Shown here piece after piece: positions 55,862 through 64,000 of a DNA stretch of 64,000 bases. Below the pieces are notes generated by a model that ran no database searches, was not told where the DNA came from, and worked only from the letters and a program-made list of their open reading frames with translations. Origin of the DNA: Asterias rubens (Eukaryota; Echinodermata; Asteroidea; Forcipulatida; Asteriidae); the NCBI RefSeq assembly GCF_902459465.1, contig NW_022985709.1, forward strand, positions 124,001-188,000. The letters run 5' to 3'. Position 1 is the stretch's first letter. Every line of letters begins with the position of its first letter. Made by a program: the position numbers and the translations under genes.

Positions 55862-56720
55862 TTATCTCTGTAATCGTGAAGCCAAATGCCAACTGAACGT
55901 CTCCTGGTCTGGGGCTCTTCTTGAAAACTGTGACCATACATTGTATCTAGGTGTCACCCTAGACCGCTGCCTCTCCTTTAAGACCCATGTTGCGAAGACC
56001 AAAGCCAAAGTCTGTGCAAGAAACAACATTGTCAGCAAACTTACTGGAACAAGATGGAGTGCCAGCCCAGACACTCTTCGATCAACAGCCTTAGCCCTTT
56101 GTTTTTCATCTGCAGAGTATGCGTGCCCAGTCTGGGAAAGATCTACCCACACTAAGAAGATTGATCCAGCCATCAATGCTACATGCCGACTCATCACTGG
56201 ATGCCTCAGACCAACACCAACTGATAGCCTGTACAAACTTTCTGGTATAGCCAGACCACGAGCGAAACCCTCCATTCAGCCACACACCTGCTATGAATAG
56301 ACTCGGTCCAGGAAAAGCTTCCTCAACAAAGTCAAACCAAGTGCAGAAGCCAGGGCTCTTCGAACTGCCATGTGACATGAGAGACTTGGTAAACTTCCAC
56401 CTAGAACATCCATGGACATAAGTGCTTCAGAAGAACTCCCCCCTGATGCTGACTCAGGTTGGGCTGAATAGAAGTGCCTCAACAGACTTGGAACATCAAC
56501 TGGCCGGTGCAACGTGTCTCTCAAGAAGTGGGGATATCTAGACTCTGAAGACGTTACCTGCATATGTAAGACAGAGCCACAAACTATGGAGCAGGAATAC
56601 AGAACAGAGGACCTTGCAGAGTACAGCGATCTTGCTAGGAACTGTGTCCAGTTCTGGCTGAAACACAATATATAGTGTGTGTGGACACGATAAGAAGAAC
56701 AAGAAGCCTTGGCACCGCGA
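55862..56720 (+). mobile_element. Jockey/RTE-like LINE RT C-terminal region
   Basis: YLGVTLDRCLSFKTHVAKTK, RNNIVSKLTGTRW, TLRSTALALCFSSAEYACPV then INATCRLITGCL are the thumb-side region of non-LTR RT proteins. It continues past stop codons to KKWGYLDSEDVTCICKTEPQ and a tail GGACACGATAAGAAGAACAAG. Inactive. Confidence 0.75.
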
Positions 56721-57861
56721 ATGCATTAGAGGACATTGAAGTTACCAGCACGACACCCTTCTTCAAAACATTAGCCTCCAGCTAAGTGACATTTGGCTCC
56801 TACTCTTCCTGACCAATGGATATCGACCCTCTATCCACAGCACATTTCCTAAACCCCCATTAACTTGGGTCGTACTGGTATATTTCAATGGCCTCTCTAA
56901 TGGCCTCACCAAATACCAACTCACCACTTTTCCTTTTCCCTGTACATGTTACCTATTTCAGTATTCCGACATGTATGCTACAGCTCAGTGATCATTCCAA
57001 CACATCCCAACCGAATAACTACACTGTATGAGTGGATTCTTCGCCATATGTTTAACTGCAAACCTTTCTCAAAATTGCAAAAAAACTGCTAATATAAAAT
57101 TTACTTATTGTTCTGGCCTGCATGGCATGGTGCCAGATCACACTGTGCGGGTATAATGGCGTGTTTGAGAGCTTGAGTTTGCCATAGCCATAGCATACAT
57201 AACCGACGATTTTACAGTACATGTATGTCTGATGTCATTACTATGACAGAGTATCAGATTTTGCCGGCCCAGGACATACTTTCATTCCCGTGTTGTTGAT
57301 GAGATTGTTGGCTGCTTGTGCATTCTTGGCTGTATTACACATGTGCAATTTAGCGAACCCTCGTTTACTACTCTGGCCCCGCCCACAAAAGAGGGGATAA
57401 ATAAAGAAACTATTTAAACTCATGGAAAAATGTATTCTTTTATAGTATTTCTATTCAAATAACATAAATCAGCTTAAAAAAACAATTAAAAAACAGTAAT
57501 AGTTCACTAAAGATAACACTTTGTTTTAAAAACGCCCACTTTTATAAATATTGAAACTCCGCCCACAAAAGGGCATTTTTTTCACTAATTTATGTTCTAA
57601 CTTATAATTATGATTTTCAAGTTTATATTTCTGGTCAAAAGAACAAAAAAAAATTATTCTAAGTATGATTTTGCCCAATATTTATATCAAAGACCCCCCT
57701 TTTTATGCAAATGATGCTCCGCCCCCAAATAGGAGAGACCCAAGATGGGTCCAAGTCTAAAATTGATTATTAGCCCAATACCAACCATCATAGCAAATTT
57801 CATGCTTTTACCACAAAGTGCACAATTGTTCACCTTAGCAGCTGCACTAACAGTTAATAAC

Positions 57862-57972
57862 CTCAAAGTCTCATATAGCGCACTATCTACCAAACAAGTT
57901 ACTCAAGGAGCTGAGTACATATACAAACATTCAAAAAGATAGGTTATTGCAGTGATGAATTCTGAGAACCAG
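57862..57972 (-). mobile_element. SINE tail fragment
   Basis: CTCAAAGTCTCATATAGCGC, ACTATCTACCAAACAAG, GAGTACATATACAAACATTC match the tail of the 13829-14234 SINE. Confidence 0.65.
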
Positions 57973-58163
57973 TTACACCAACAAAAATGCCCGCCCTCCC
58001 CCACCGACCTTCTGAATCCTTAATTTCTGCAAAAAGGATAGGGTACAGAAGAACTTAAGGAGTGTAAAATGATTTTTTTTTTAAGAAAAACATTTTCAAC
58101 TCAATCTTTACAGTGAGATAAACCATTATAAGAAGCCGGGAGAAAAAATTAAAGTGAACTTAC

Positions 58164-58199
58164 CTGCACAAAGGCAACAGTCACCACTATCAAAATTGC
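58164..58199 (-). CDS. ATP2C1: ATP2C1 exon 4 (36-bp micro-exon)
   Basis: Codes AILIVVTVAFVQ, residues 135-146, within TM2. Only 12 codons, phase 0 to 0, with acceptor CAG and donor GTAAG. The match to vertebrate SPCA1 over this stretch is close to exact. It is separated from exon 5 by the 6.2-kb intron 4. Confidence 0.95.
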
Positions 58200-58390
58200 C
58201 TGTAATGGGAACAACAAAAGAAGAAACACATTTCATTCTCAATTTTGGATGTTTACACTGGCTGTATGGGTTTTAAGGACAGGTGAAAAGATCTAATTGA
58301 AAAAACAAAATTGATAATCAAAGGACAAAGACACAGGGGAAGGGAAATGTAGAAAGTATGGCAGGAAAGCCCCCCCCCCCAAAAAAAGGC

Positions 58391-58630
58391 GTAACCCACT
58401 GTTGTTTCTGCGCGTTTCGCCGTGTCATGACATGATTGTGTTACAAATAAATCTGTAATTCTTGCTAACGAGAATTTATATTGTTTTACCGTTTTCTCAA
58501 AAAGTAAAGCATTTCATGGACTAATATTTCAAGAGAAGTCTTTAACCATTACCTTCTGTAAACCCTGTAAATTATTTGTAAATCTGTGATGCTTGTTTTT
58601 TATTTTCTGTACCGAAAGGGTCCAATGGCT
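58391..58630 (+). mobile_element. Family-2 MITE, left end lost
   Basis: TAACCCACTGTTGTTTCTGC, GCCGTGTCATGACATG, core AATTCTTGCTAACGAGAATT, ending ACCGAAAGGGTCCAATGGCT. TTAA at 58631-58634. Confidence 0.85.
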
Positions 58631-59058
58631 TTAATAACCATTTTTCTCAAAATTTGCATTTTAAGTAATTAATAACTCAAGTCAAAAATGCACCCGGCCG
58701 CGTGGCTTTTTCAGCCGAGAGTAAAAAACGGCTCATCTATTATAATGACCCTGGACGCCAGTGACAATTTTCCCCTATAGGTTTTGAACACAGTTCTCCA
58801 GCTTTGGCATTTCCGCACCAAATAGCCGCCACTGACGTCACGATTCCTTTGTCGCGCGGGTTTGTTTGACCCCACGTTTTTCAAAAATTTGGCTTGGAGC
58901 ATTCTGGAGAAAAACCCATTTTTACCATGTTTTAACATGAGGTAAGAGACTCATTATATTTTTATGTTTCCTGAATGGACTGCAGCTGTTAGAAAACTGT
59001 AATATCTATATATTTGAGATCATCCTTTATTGGCTGTTTAAAGGGAGATGTCACTTAC

Positions 59059-59148
59059 CACAGTGATGCTGATTGCATCATCGTACTGACCCATGACGAT
59101 TGAAACCACAGCTGAGGCCAATAGCAACATAATCAATGGATCCTTAAA
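59059..59148 (-). CDS. ATP2C1: ATP2C1 exon 3
   Basis: Codes residues 105-134, phase 0 to 0. It starts [16 protein letters not shown], the first membrane helix, then [10 protein letters not shown] leading into TM2. Donor GTAAGT. Confidence 0.96.
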
Positions 59149-59293
59149 CTGTCAAAACAAAAGGAGAAAAAAGAGAAGTTTATTTTAAGAAATCAGAAAA
59201 AGCTTCAAAGATACAGACCCTCTGTTGTACCGATACATTTGACACAACATTTGAGGTCCTCCTTGTGGCTGATAAGAGCACTGGCCTCAAGCC

Positions 59294-59706
59294 ATGGTTT
59301 TTCTCATCAGCATAGTGTGGATTTAAGTCCCGATTGGTGCACTGGTGTCCTTATGGTTTTTCTCATCAGCATAGTGTGGATTTAAGTCCCGATTGGTGCA
59401 CTGGTGTCCTTATGGTTTTTCTCATCAGCATAGTGTGGGTTTAAGTCTCGATTGGTGCACTGGTGTCCTTATGGTTTTTCTCATCAGCATAGTGTGGATT
59501 TAAGTCTCGATTGTGGCACTGGTGTCCTTATGGTTTTTCTCATCAGCATAGTGTGGATTTAAGTCCCGATTGTGGCACTGGTATCCTTATGGTTTTTCTC
59601 ATCAGCATAGTGTGGGTTTAAGTCCCGATTGTGGCACTGGTGTCCTTATGGTTTTTCTCATCAGCATAGTGTGGATTTAAGTCCCGATTGTGGCACTGGT
59701 GTCCTT
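59294..59706. repeat. 59-bp tandem array, seven copies, built from a SINE-head segment
   Basis: ATGGTTTTTCTCATCAGCAT starts at 59294, 59353, 59412, 59471, 59530, 59589 and 59648. Each unit has GTGTGGATTTAAGTCCCGAT, a box-B-like sequence, and CACTGGTGTCCTT, the order found in the head of the 46.6-kb SINE. Units differ by one or two bases. Confidence 0.93.
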
Positions 59707-59815
59707 GAGAAAAATACTTTTATCATAGTTGCTTAGTCATTGGATTGGGAATTAAGCAGCAGGTCCTGTATACAGTGATTGGCAGTCACCATACATGCTA
59801 AAGAGCCAATCCTTT

Positions 59816-59966
59816 GATTTCACTAAACTCTTCCTAACTTAAGACTAATCTTAGGACTTAGGATGAGTCCCAACCCTGCACTGTAGCATGCAGACCTTAA
59901 GATTAATCCTAAGTTAGGACGAGTTACTCGTCGAGATTAGACGAGTCCTAACTCTTTGTGAAATCC
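59816..59966. mobile_element. CTG-family MITE (GATTTCAC)
   Basis: GATTTCACTAAACTCTTCC to ACTCTTTGTGAAATC. Inverse of the 39.7-kb copy, sharing CCCAACCCTGCACTGTAGCA. Confidence 0.8.
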
Positions 59967-60201
59967 ACCCCAGAACAGTTAGTGTCAAAGAGTAAGGGTT
60001 AACCCTGTGTTTCTGGTTCACTTTGCAAGCAGGTTTCATTAGGCTTGTATTAGTGACAGAATATTTGTACTTTTTTGCAACTATTCATGGTGTGGGACAG
60101 CCATTTGTAAATCTCTTTCCTTTTTAGATGAGGTTTACACATTCATGTACCTGCAAGTTCACTATAACTAGACCCAGTAACTAGGGCGCTGTACTCTTTA
60201 A

Positions 60202-60575
60202 AGCCAGTGGACACTATTGGTAATTGTCAAAGACTAGCCTTCACAGTTGGTGTATCTCAACATATGCATAAAATAACAAACCTGTTAAAAGTTTGATCTC
60301 AATCGGTCGTCGAAGTTGTGAGATAATAATGAAAGAAAAAACACCCTTGTCACAAGAAGTTGTTTAGATAGTTGATTTCGAGACCTCAAGTTCTAAACTT
60401 GAGGTCTCAAAATCAAATTCGTTGAAAATTACTTGTTTCTCGTAAACTATGGCACTTCAGAGGGAGCCATTTCTCACAATGTTTTATACCATCAACCTTC
60501 CCCCATTACTCGTCACCAAGAAAGGTTTTACGCTAATAATTATTTTGAGTAATTACCAATAGTGTCCACTGCCTT
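60202..60575 (+). mobile_element. Family-1 MITE in intron 2
   Basis: TTAA at 60198-60201. AGCCAGTGGACACTATTGG to ATAGTGTCCACTGCCTTTA. Core GATTTCGAGACCTCAAGTTC / TTGAGGTCTCAAAATC. About 155 bp downstream of exon 2. Confidence 0.88.
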
Positions 60576-60730
60576 TAGGAAAGGTTGACTTCAATTCAAA
60601 ATCAAACATCTCAGTTCCAAAAAAGAAAGGAACTCAACATAAAACTGTAACTTGTGCCAATGTTTTAGCTTCCAGAAAAAAACCCTCATTCGATTATCCT
60701 CTTTGTTTCTGGATGTTGTTGCTGTATTAC

Positions 60731-60958
60731 CTGATCGAGATATTTCTTCCAGAGTGGTTCCTCCTTGGTGATCTCAAAGTCATTGTGACCGTGCACCCTG
60801 AGTCGTCTGTCCGCCTCGATGCTATCGAGGCCCGTCTGTGGGTCGGTACAGAGACGCTGGATGACATCCTCTGCCGACTGCTCTGAGGCAGCCTCAGATG
60901 AGAGGAACTGCATCTTTGCCTCTTTGTTGCCGCTCACACAATCCAGGATTCCTGCTTT
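60731..60958 (-). CDS. ATP2C1: ATP2C1 exon 2
   Basis: Codes residues 29-104, phase 0 to 0. It carries the N-terminal cytosolic region ending in NDFEITKEEPLWKKYLDQ, which matches the SPCA segment before TM1. Acceptor TTTTAG, donor GTAATA. Confidence 0.95.
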
Positions 60959-61029
60959 CTAAAAGAGACCACCCCACAAAAAATGAGTGATTAGCAAATA
61001 TTTACGAGAAGGCCTACTGGGTAACTTTT

Positions 61030-61200
61030 AGCGAACGGTATAAACATCTCCGTCTTCCTCTATGCCTGTGAGACCTGGACTCTGAGAGCCGATCTAAAGA
61101 AAAGAATACAGGCCACAGAAATGAGATGCTACAGGAAGATTCTTTGCATTTCCTACAAAGACCACCAACGAGGAGGAACGGACCAGAATCGCGACCAATA
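61030..61200 (+). mobile_element. LINE RT fragment
   Basis: The translation SVFLYACETWTLRADLKKRI then QATEMRCYRKILCISYKDH is the well-known LYGCETWTL...RIQAFE-CLR-LL-I pattern of RTE/CR1-type RT tails. Short, no intact ORF. Confidence 0.8.
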
Positions 61201-61374
61201 ATGGCAACATTTCGAAAAAAGGAGTACAGCGCCCCAGTTACTGGTGGGTGGGTCTAGCAATGCCAGTCTCTCTCCTCATCATACAAATATTGGTCCAATT
61301 AACACTACTCTATGAAGTGCACTAATAAAATGTCATGCAGGATGCACACAGAAGAACAAAACTTTGATAACTCT

Positions 61375-61490
61375 CTCATGTATCGCCACCACTTTTTCTC
61401 TCATTTTTGGAAAAAAGGGATATCTCATTTTAAAAGTAAATTTAGAATATCGAACGGAAAAGTTGTGGCGCCATAACAGTAACTTTCCCA
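61375..61490. mobile_element. Decayed copy of the GGCGCCACCACTTTTTCA MITE
   Basis: ATCGCCACCACTTTTTCTC at left and AACGGAAAAGTTGTGGCGCC at right: same end motif as 61661-61795. Confidence 0.6.
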
Positions 61491-61660
61491 AACTTTATCA
61501 TTTTGTTTTCGTTAAAAAACGAATAAAAGTAAAAGTTAACTTACTAATAAATTTAAAAAGCCAAAATAAAAGGTTTGTTTAAACTCTTCTATAAAAGTTC
61601 TACTCAGCATGCTCATCCTCAGGCTCACTGTCAGTCACTGCACCATTGCAGTTGCACTGA

Positions 61661-61795
61661 CGGAAAAGTTTCCGTATGGCGCCACCACTTTTTCATTCGA
61701 AATAAAATAATTATAGTATCTAATTTACCTGATTGATATATCCCTTTTTGTAAAAATGAGTGAAAAAGTGGTGGCGCCATACGGAAAGTTATCCG
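61661..61795. mobile_element. Hairpin MITE with 6-bp target duplication
   Basis: CACTGA at 61655-61660 and 61796-61801. Ends CGGAAAAGTTTCCGTATGGC and its near complement. GTATGGCGCCACCACTTTTT / AAAAAGTGGTGGCGCCATAC pair perfectly. 135 bp. Confidence 0.9.
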
Positions 61796-61893
61796 CACTG
61801 ACTGCTGACTGAGTCTGGCAGGTTTGGTTATTACTGAATTTAGAAAGGAAAATATTTCGAGTTCCATTGTCGAGTTCTAGTTCTACCTCCATG

Positions 61894-62147
61894 ATAAGGT
61901 TTATCGCGAATTAGCCCCACTTACTTGTGTGGCCAAGAATGCTATCCTTTGCCACACAAGTGGGGCTAATCGCGAATAGCAAAAAATCAAGAGAGGGAGC
62001 TGTTGAACCATGGAGTTCCTCCATGGTTGAACCCACACAAAGGTATAGGCGTTGCGTGCGCGAGTCGTTGTAGAAAAAAACTGCATAGTAACCGCCCCAT
62101 ATTCCTTCCAACAATGCACTGCGTTTCTGAATCGCGATAAACCTTAT
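61894..62147. mobile_element. Hairpin MITE, ATAAGGTTTATCGCGA family
   Basis: ATAAGGTTTATCGCGA at left and TCGCGATAAACCTTAT at right. Internal ATTAGCCCCACTT...GTGTGG pairs with CCACACAAGTGGGGCTAAT, and CCATGGAG...CTCCATGG forms another hairpin. In intron 1... about 200 bp before exon 1. Confidence 0.85.
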
Positions 62148-62341
62148 AATTGAGATGAGACTGACACTAACAGTATTCCAGTAACTTTAATGTAACCTGT
62201 TATTAACTGTGAATACAGACTGTAGTATAATACAATGTACACTGTAACTAGTAAGTATCCTTGCACTGCTCAACTCAACGATGTAACGTCGTCTTTATTT
62301 TTAGCTATTCCAATCATGGGATAATGTGGTGACTGACTCAC

Positions 62342-62425
62342 TTTTTGTTCGACTTCCCGCTGTTGCTGCTGGTAGTGGGACTTGTTTTCATAAGTCTCGG
62401 CCTCTTTTCTTTTAAGATCTGACAT
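62342..62425 (-). CDS. ATP2C1: ATP2C1 exon 1 (start codon)
   Basis: Codes residues 1-28, beginning MSDLKRKEAE; Gln/Glu/Lys-rich cytosolic tail. The ATG at 62425 has A at -3, and an in-frame stop lies upstream at 62452-62450, so this is the first usable ATG on this exon. Donor GTGAGT; ends in phase 0. Not conserved with vertebrate SPCA1, so the exon is assigned by phase, splice site and position. Confidence 0.85.
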
Positions 62426-62453
62426 CGTTAAACTTCCACTTGTTAACCATCAT
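62412..62453 (-). promoter_or_regulatory. Upstream ORF overlapping the ATP2C1 start codon
   Basis: A 13-codon frame starts with ATG ATG at 62453 and ends at TAA 62414-62412, in another frame than ATP2C1. It overlaps the ATP2C1 ATG at 62425. The second ATG has A at -3 and G at +4, a stronger context than usual for an inert upstream ATG. It would lower initiation at the main ATG if it is in the mRNA; the transcription start is unknown. Confidence 0.5.
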
Positions 62454-62787
62454 ATTACCTCAGGAAGGCAAATTGCACTGTATAAGTTGCAGAATAAACG
62501 TAAATAGATGACATTTAAATGGATCAATACTTGAACTTCTTTTGAAGGATTTCGGCGAAATGAACATTTCCCAACGCATAAAATAATATGCGCATAAAAA
62601 ACACCGGTGAAACAAAACTGAGCTAAAGAAAAGAACCCCCTCTGTTGACGAGTTGTCAGAATTATTTTGTCATCACGTGATAAAGTCATGTGACTTAAAG
62701 ATCTCACTCGTTGGCGCGGTTTTGGATTTTTAGGATCATTCACTATTAATTATTTGGACCAGCAATGCAGCATCAACAACAATAACA
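62454..62787. promoter_or_regulatory. Probable bidirectional promoter between ATP2C1 and the divergent gene
   Basis: The two start codons (62425 on -, 62788 on +) are 362 bp apart. The interval has no MITE of the kinds seen elsewhere. It contains TCACGTGA (62673-62680), GTCATGTGAC (62685-62694) and a TTGGCGCG E2F-like site near 62712. The layout suggests a shared promoter; no TATA box is obvious. Confidence 0.6.
62673..62693. promoter_or_regulatory. Paired E-box/M-box sites
   Basis: TCACGTGA and TCATGTGA lie 5 bp apart (62673-62680 and 62686-62693). These are the two forms bound by MiT/TFE and related bHLH-zipper factors. Their location between two start codons makes a functional role plausible but untested. 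Confidence 0.45.
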
Positions 62788-62852
62788 ATGGAGTCGTCCC
62801 AGATGAAAACATTGGCGTTTAAAGTTGGAGTTTCTTCAGAGGATGTCATCAG
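62788..62852 (+). CDS. Putative first coding exon of an unidentified divergent gene
   Basis: ATG with A at -3 and G at +4, then MESSQMKTLAFKVGVSSEDV followed by Ile and two bases of a split codon at a donor, AG|GTATGT, at 62852/62853. I do not recognise the protein from 21 residues. Support is the strong start context, the good donor and the divergent position next to ATP2C1. The rest of the gene must lie beyond the window or in intron-separated exons not recognised here. Confidence 0.45.
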
Positions 62853-63060
62853 GTATGTAATTTTTGTAGGTAGATCTGTAGCAGTTAAGCTGCGCGATGC
62901 CTGGTCTCTGTACTGTGGGAAATCAGTGACTATTTTTTATTTCAAAACAGAAAACAAAATAACTTTGTTGTACTAACTACAACTATTTAGTACTCTACCA
63001 TACTATACTATTGTACCATCAAGTCCCCCAACAACTACAAATGTGATCAGTGTTGAATTA

Positions 63061-63147
63061 TTTGGAAAAGTTTTCGTATGGCGCCACCACTTTTTCATTC
63101 GAAATAAAATAATATAGTATCTAATTTACCTGATTGATATATCCCCT
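63061..63147. mobile_element. Half copy of the GGCGCCACCACTTTTTCA MITE
   Basis: GTATGGCGCCACCACTTTTT then CATTCGAAATAAAATAA and TACCTGATTGATATATCCC, almost identical to the left half of 61661-61795. The right half is missing. Confidence 0.85.
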
Positions 63148-63196
63148 GATTTACTTACTACTTAGTGTTGTCATTTGTTTAAGGCACCTGCTGGTT

Positions 63197-64000
63197 AAGT
63201 TGCGATAACGTAATCCTCCTCCCGACGGCTGCCAGGCCGGAGGGTTATGAGATAGGTTCGAGCAAAAACGGTTAATCTGGTCCAACACGTACAATAGACC
63301 TTATGCATTGACGTCATCCAGCGGCAATCTTAGAGGAAAAACGGTGACGAAACAATCGAAACGCACAGATTTGTACGCGCGGTGCACAGGATTGGCCAAT
63401 GAACAACCTTCTAATCTTTTGACCTCCTAGGTGAGGGCGCCCTATAGTTGCGATAACGTAACCCTCCTGCCGATGGCGTAGTCGGAGGGTTACGAAGCAG
63501 ACGCAATGTGAGCAGGGGCAGGGCGAAATGGTTAAAAACGTACAATTTCGACAGCTAGTCAGCAGATTCGCTCCATTTTTACCACTTTTGAAAATCATGA
63601 CACAAATTCTAGAAACACGAACTTGATCCTCAATGTCTAATGAATCCTACAATATCACTCAAAACACCATTGAGGAAATAATTTGAAGAAAAGGCACAAC
63701 AACTTACCAGATTCCCGAGCGAAAGTCCCAGGTTGAAAATTCGAACCAGGAGGGTTACGTTATCGCAACTAGGCCCAACAACAAAATAATGCGTTTGCAA
63801 AGCGATGCAACAGGTTCAAAATATGAACCTGGGAATTCGCTCCGGGATCTGGTAAGTTTTTGTCAATTTTTCTTCGAAATATTTCCTAAATGGTGTTTTG
63901 TGTATTATGGCAGGCTGCATTAGACATTGCGGATTAAGTTCATACCCTCAGAATTTGTGTCATGATTTTTGAAAGTGGTAAAAATTGGTAAACTCTGGTA
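63197..64000. mobile_element. Large inverted-repeat element, cut by the window end
   Basis: AGTTGCGATAACGTAA occurs at about 63198 and 63446; the inverse TTACGTTATCGCAACTAGG is at about 63756. Separately, TTACCACTTTTGAAAATCATGACACAAATTCT (pieces near 63578-63610) is mirrored near 63950-63985, and ACTTACCAGA...CGAGCGAA (63705-63722) is mirrored near 63838-63858. So arms of about 170-190 bp fold around 63780. No coding capacity. Confidence 0.7.

Larger units (their letters stand above)
53075..57844. mobile_element. Possible foldback-type element with long subrepeat-built inverted arms
   Basis: Begins CAGCTGCTAAGG and ends CCTTAGCAGCTG. Near both ends, inverse to each other, are TTGTGCACTTTGTGGTAAAA, GCATGAAA and AGACTTGGACCCATCTTGG. 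The left arm (to about 54230) is built of units of about 190 bp with TTTGTGGGCGGAG and AAGAAAGTGGGGGG; the right arm (57240-57740) has the inverse CTCCGCCCACAAAAG motifs. The interior holds retrotransposon debris. Exact arm length cannot be set by eye, and independent insertion of two copies is an alternative. Confidence 0.55.

Noticed and set aside
55941..56300. Host gene of about 120 residues
   Set aside because: The sequence is the C-terminal region of a non-LTR reverse transcriptase and is broken by stops just after.

Overview
This window is animal nuclear DNA. It has split genes with GT-AG introns and is packed with palindromic non-autonomous DNA transposons, tRNA-derived SINEs and decayed non-LTR retrotransposon ends. 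The gene content (an SPCA-type Ca2+/Mn2+ ATPase and an SLC10 transporter) and the repeat style fit a marine invertebrate deuterostome, probably an echinoderm. That placement is inference; no species marker is present.

Three protein-coding loci are supported. (1) An intronless SLC10-family transporter lies on the + strand at 4488-5996 (502 aa). (2) A complete ATP2C1/PMR1-type secretory-pathway Ca2+-transporting ATPase lies on the - strand, from its ATG at 62425 to its stop at 15527. I reconstructed 23 coding exons with GT/AG borders and consistent phase: 2844 coding bases, 947 aa, all P-type ATPase motifs present. (3) A putative first coding exon of an unidentified + strand gene lies at 62788-62852. 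It is divergent from ATP2C1, with 362 bp between the two start codons, so they probably share a promoter. SLC10 and ATP2C1 are convergent.

Layout: 1-4487 is intergenic and repeat-rich; 4488-5996 SLC10; 5997-15526 intergenic with many MITEs; 15527-62425 ATP2C1, whose introns hold almost all the remaining sequence. Intron 22 (15655-21881) holds a 2-kb array of a 102-bp satellite carrying a TTAGGG-like motif, plus a LINE 3' end. Intron 20 (23818-37099) is the largest and is mostly repeats. Intron 4 (51990-58163) holds a possible foldback-type element with LINE/RT debris inside. Intron 1 and the promoter side hold further hairpin elements.

The most unusual signal is the repeat system. Several MITE families have different terminal repeats but mostly sit between TTAA direct repeats. 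Three of them share nearly the same arms while carrying different, often perfect, palindromes in the centre. They occur as inverted pairs (one pair starts 37 bp after the ATP2C1 stop codon), nested in each other, and beside a near-identical 50-bp copy of part of ATP2C1 exon 13. I found no rRNA, no convincing functional tRNA, no CRISPR array and no bacterial-type system.

All coordinates and motif comparisons were done by eye. Exon borders of ATP2C1 are firm because phase and protein conservation agree; repeat borders are approximate to a few bases unless a target duplication is given.
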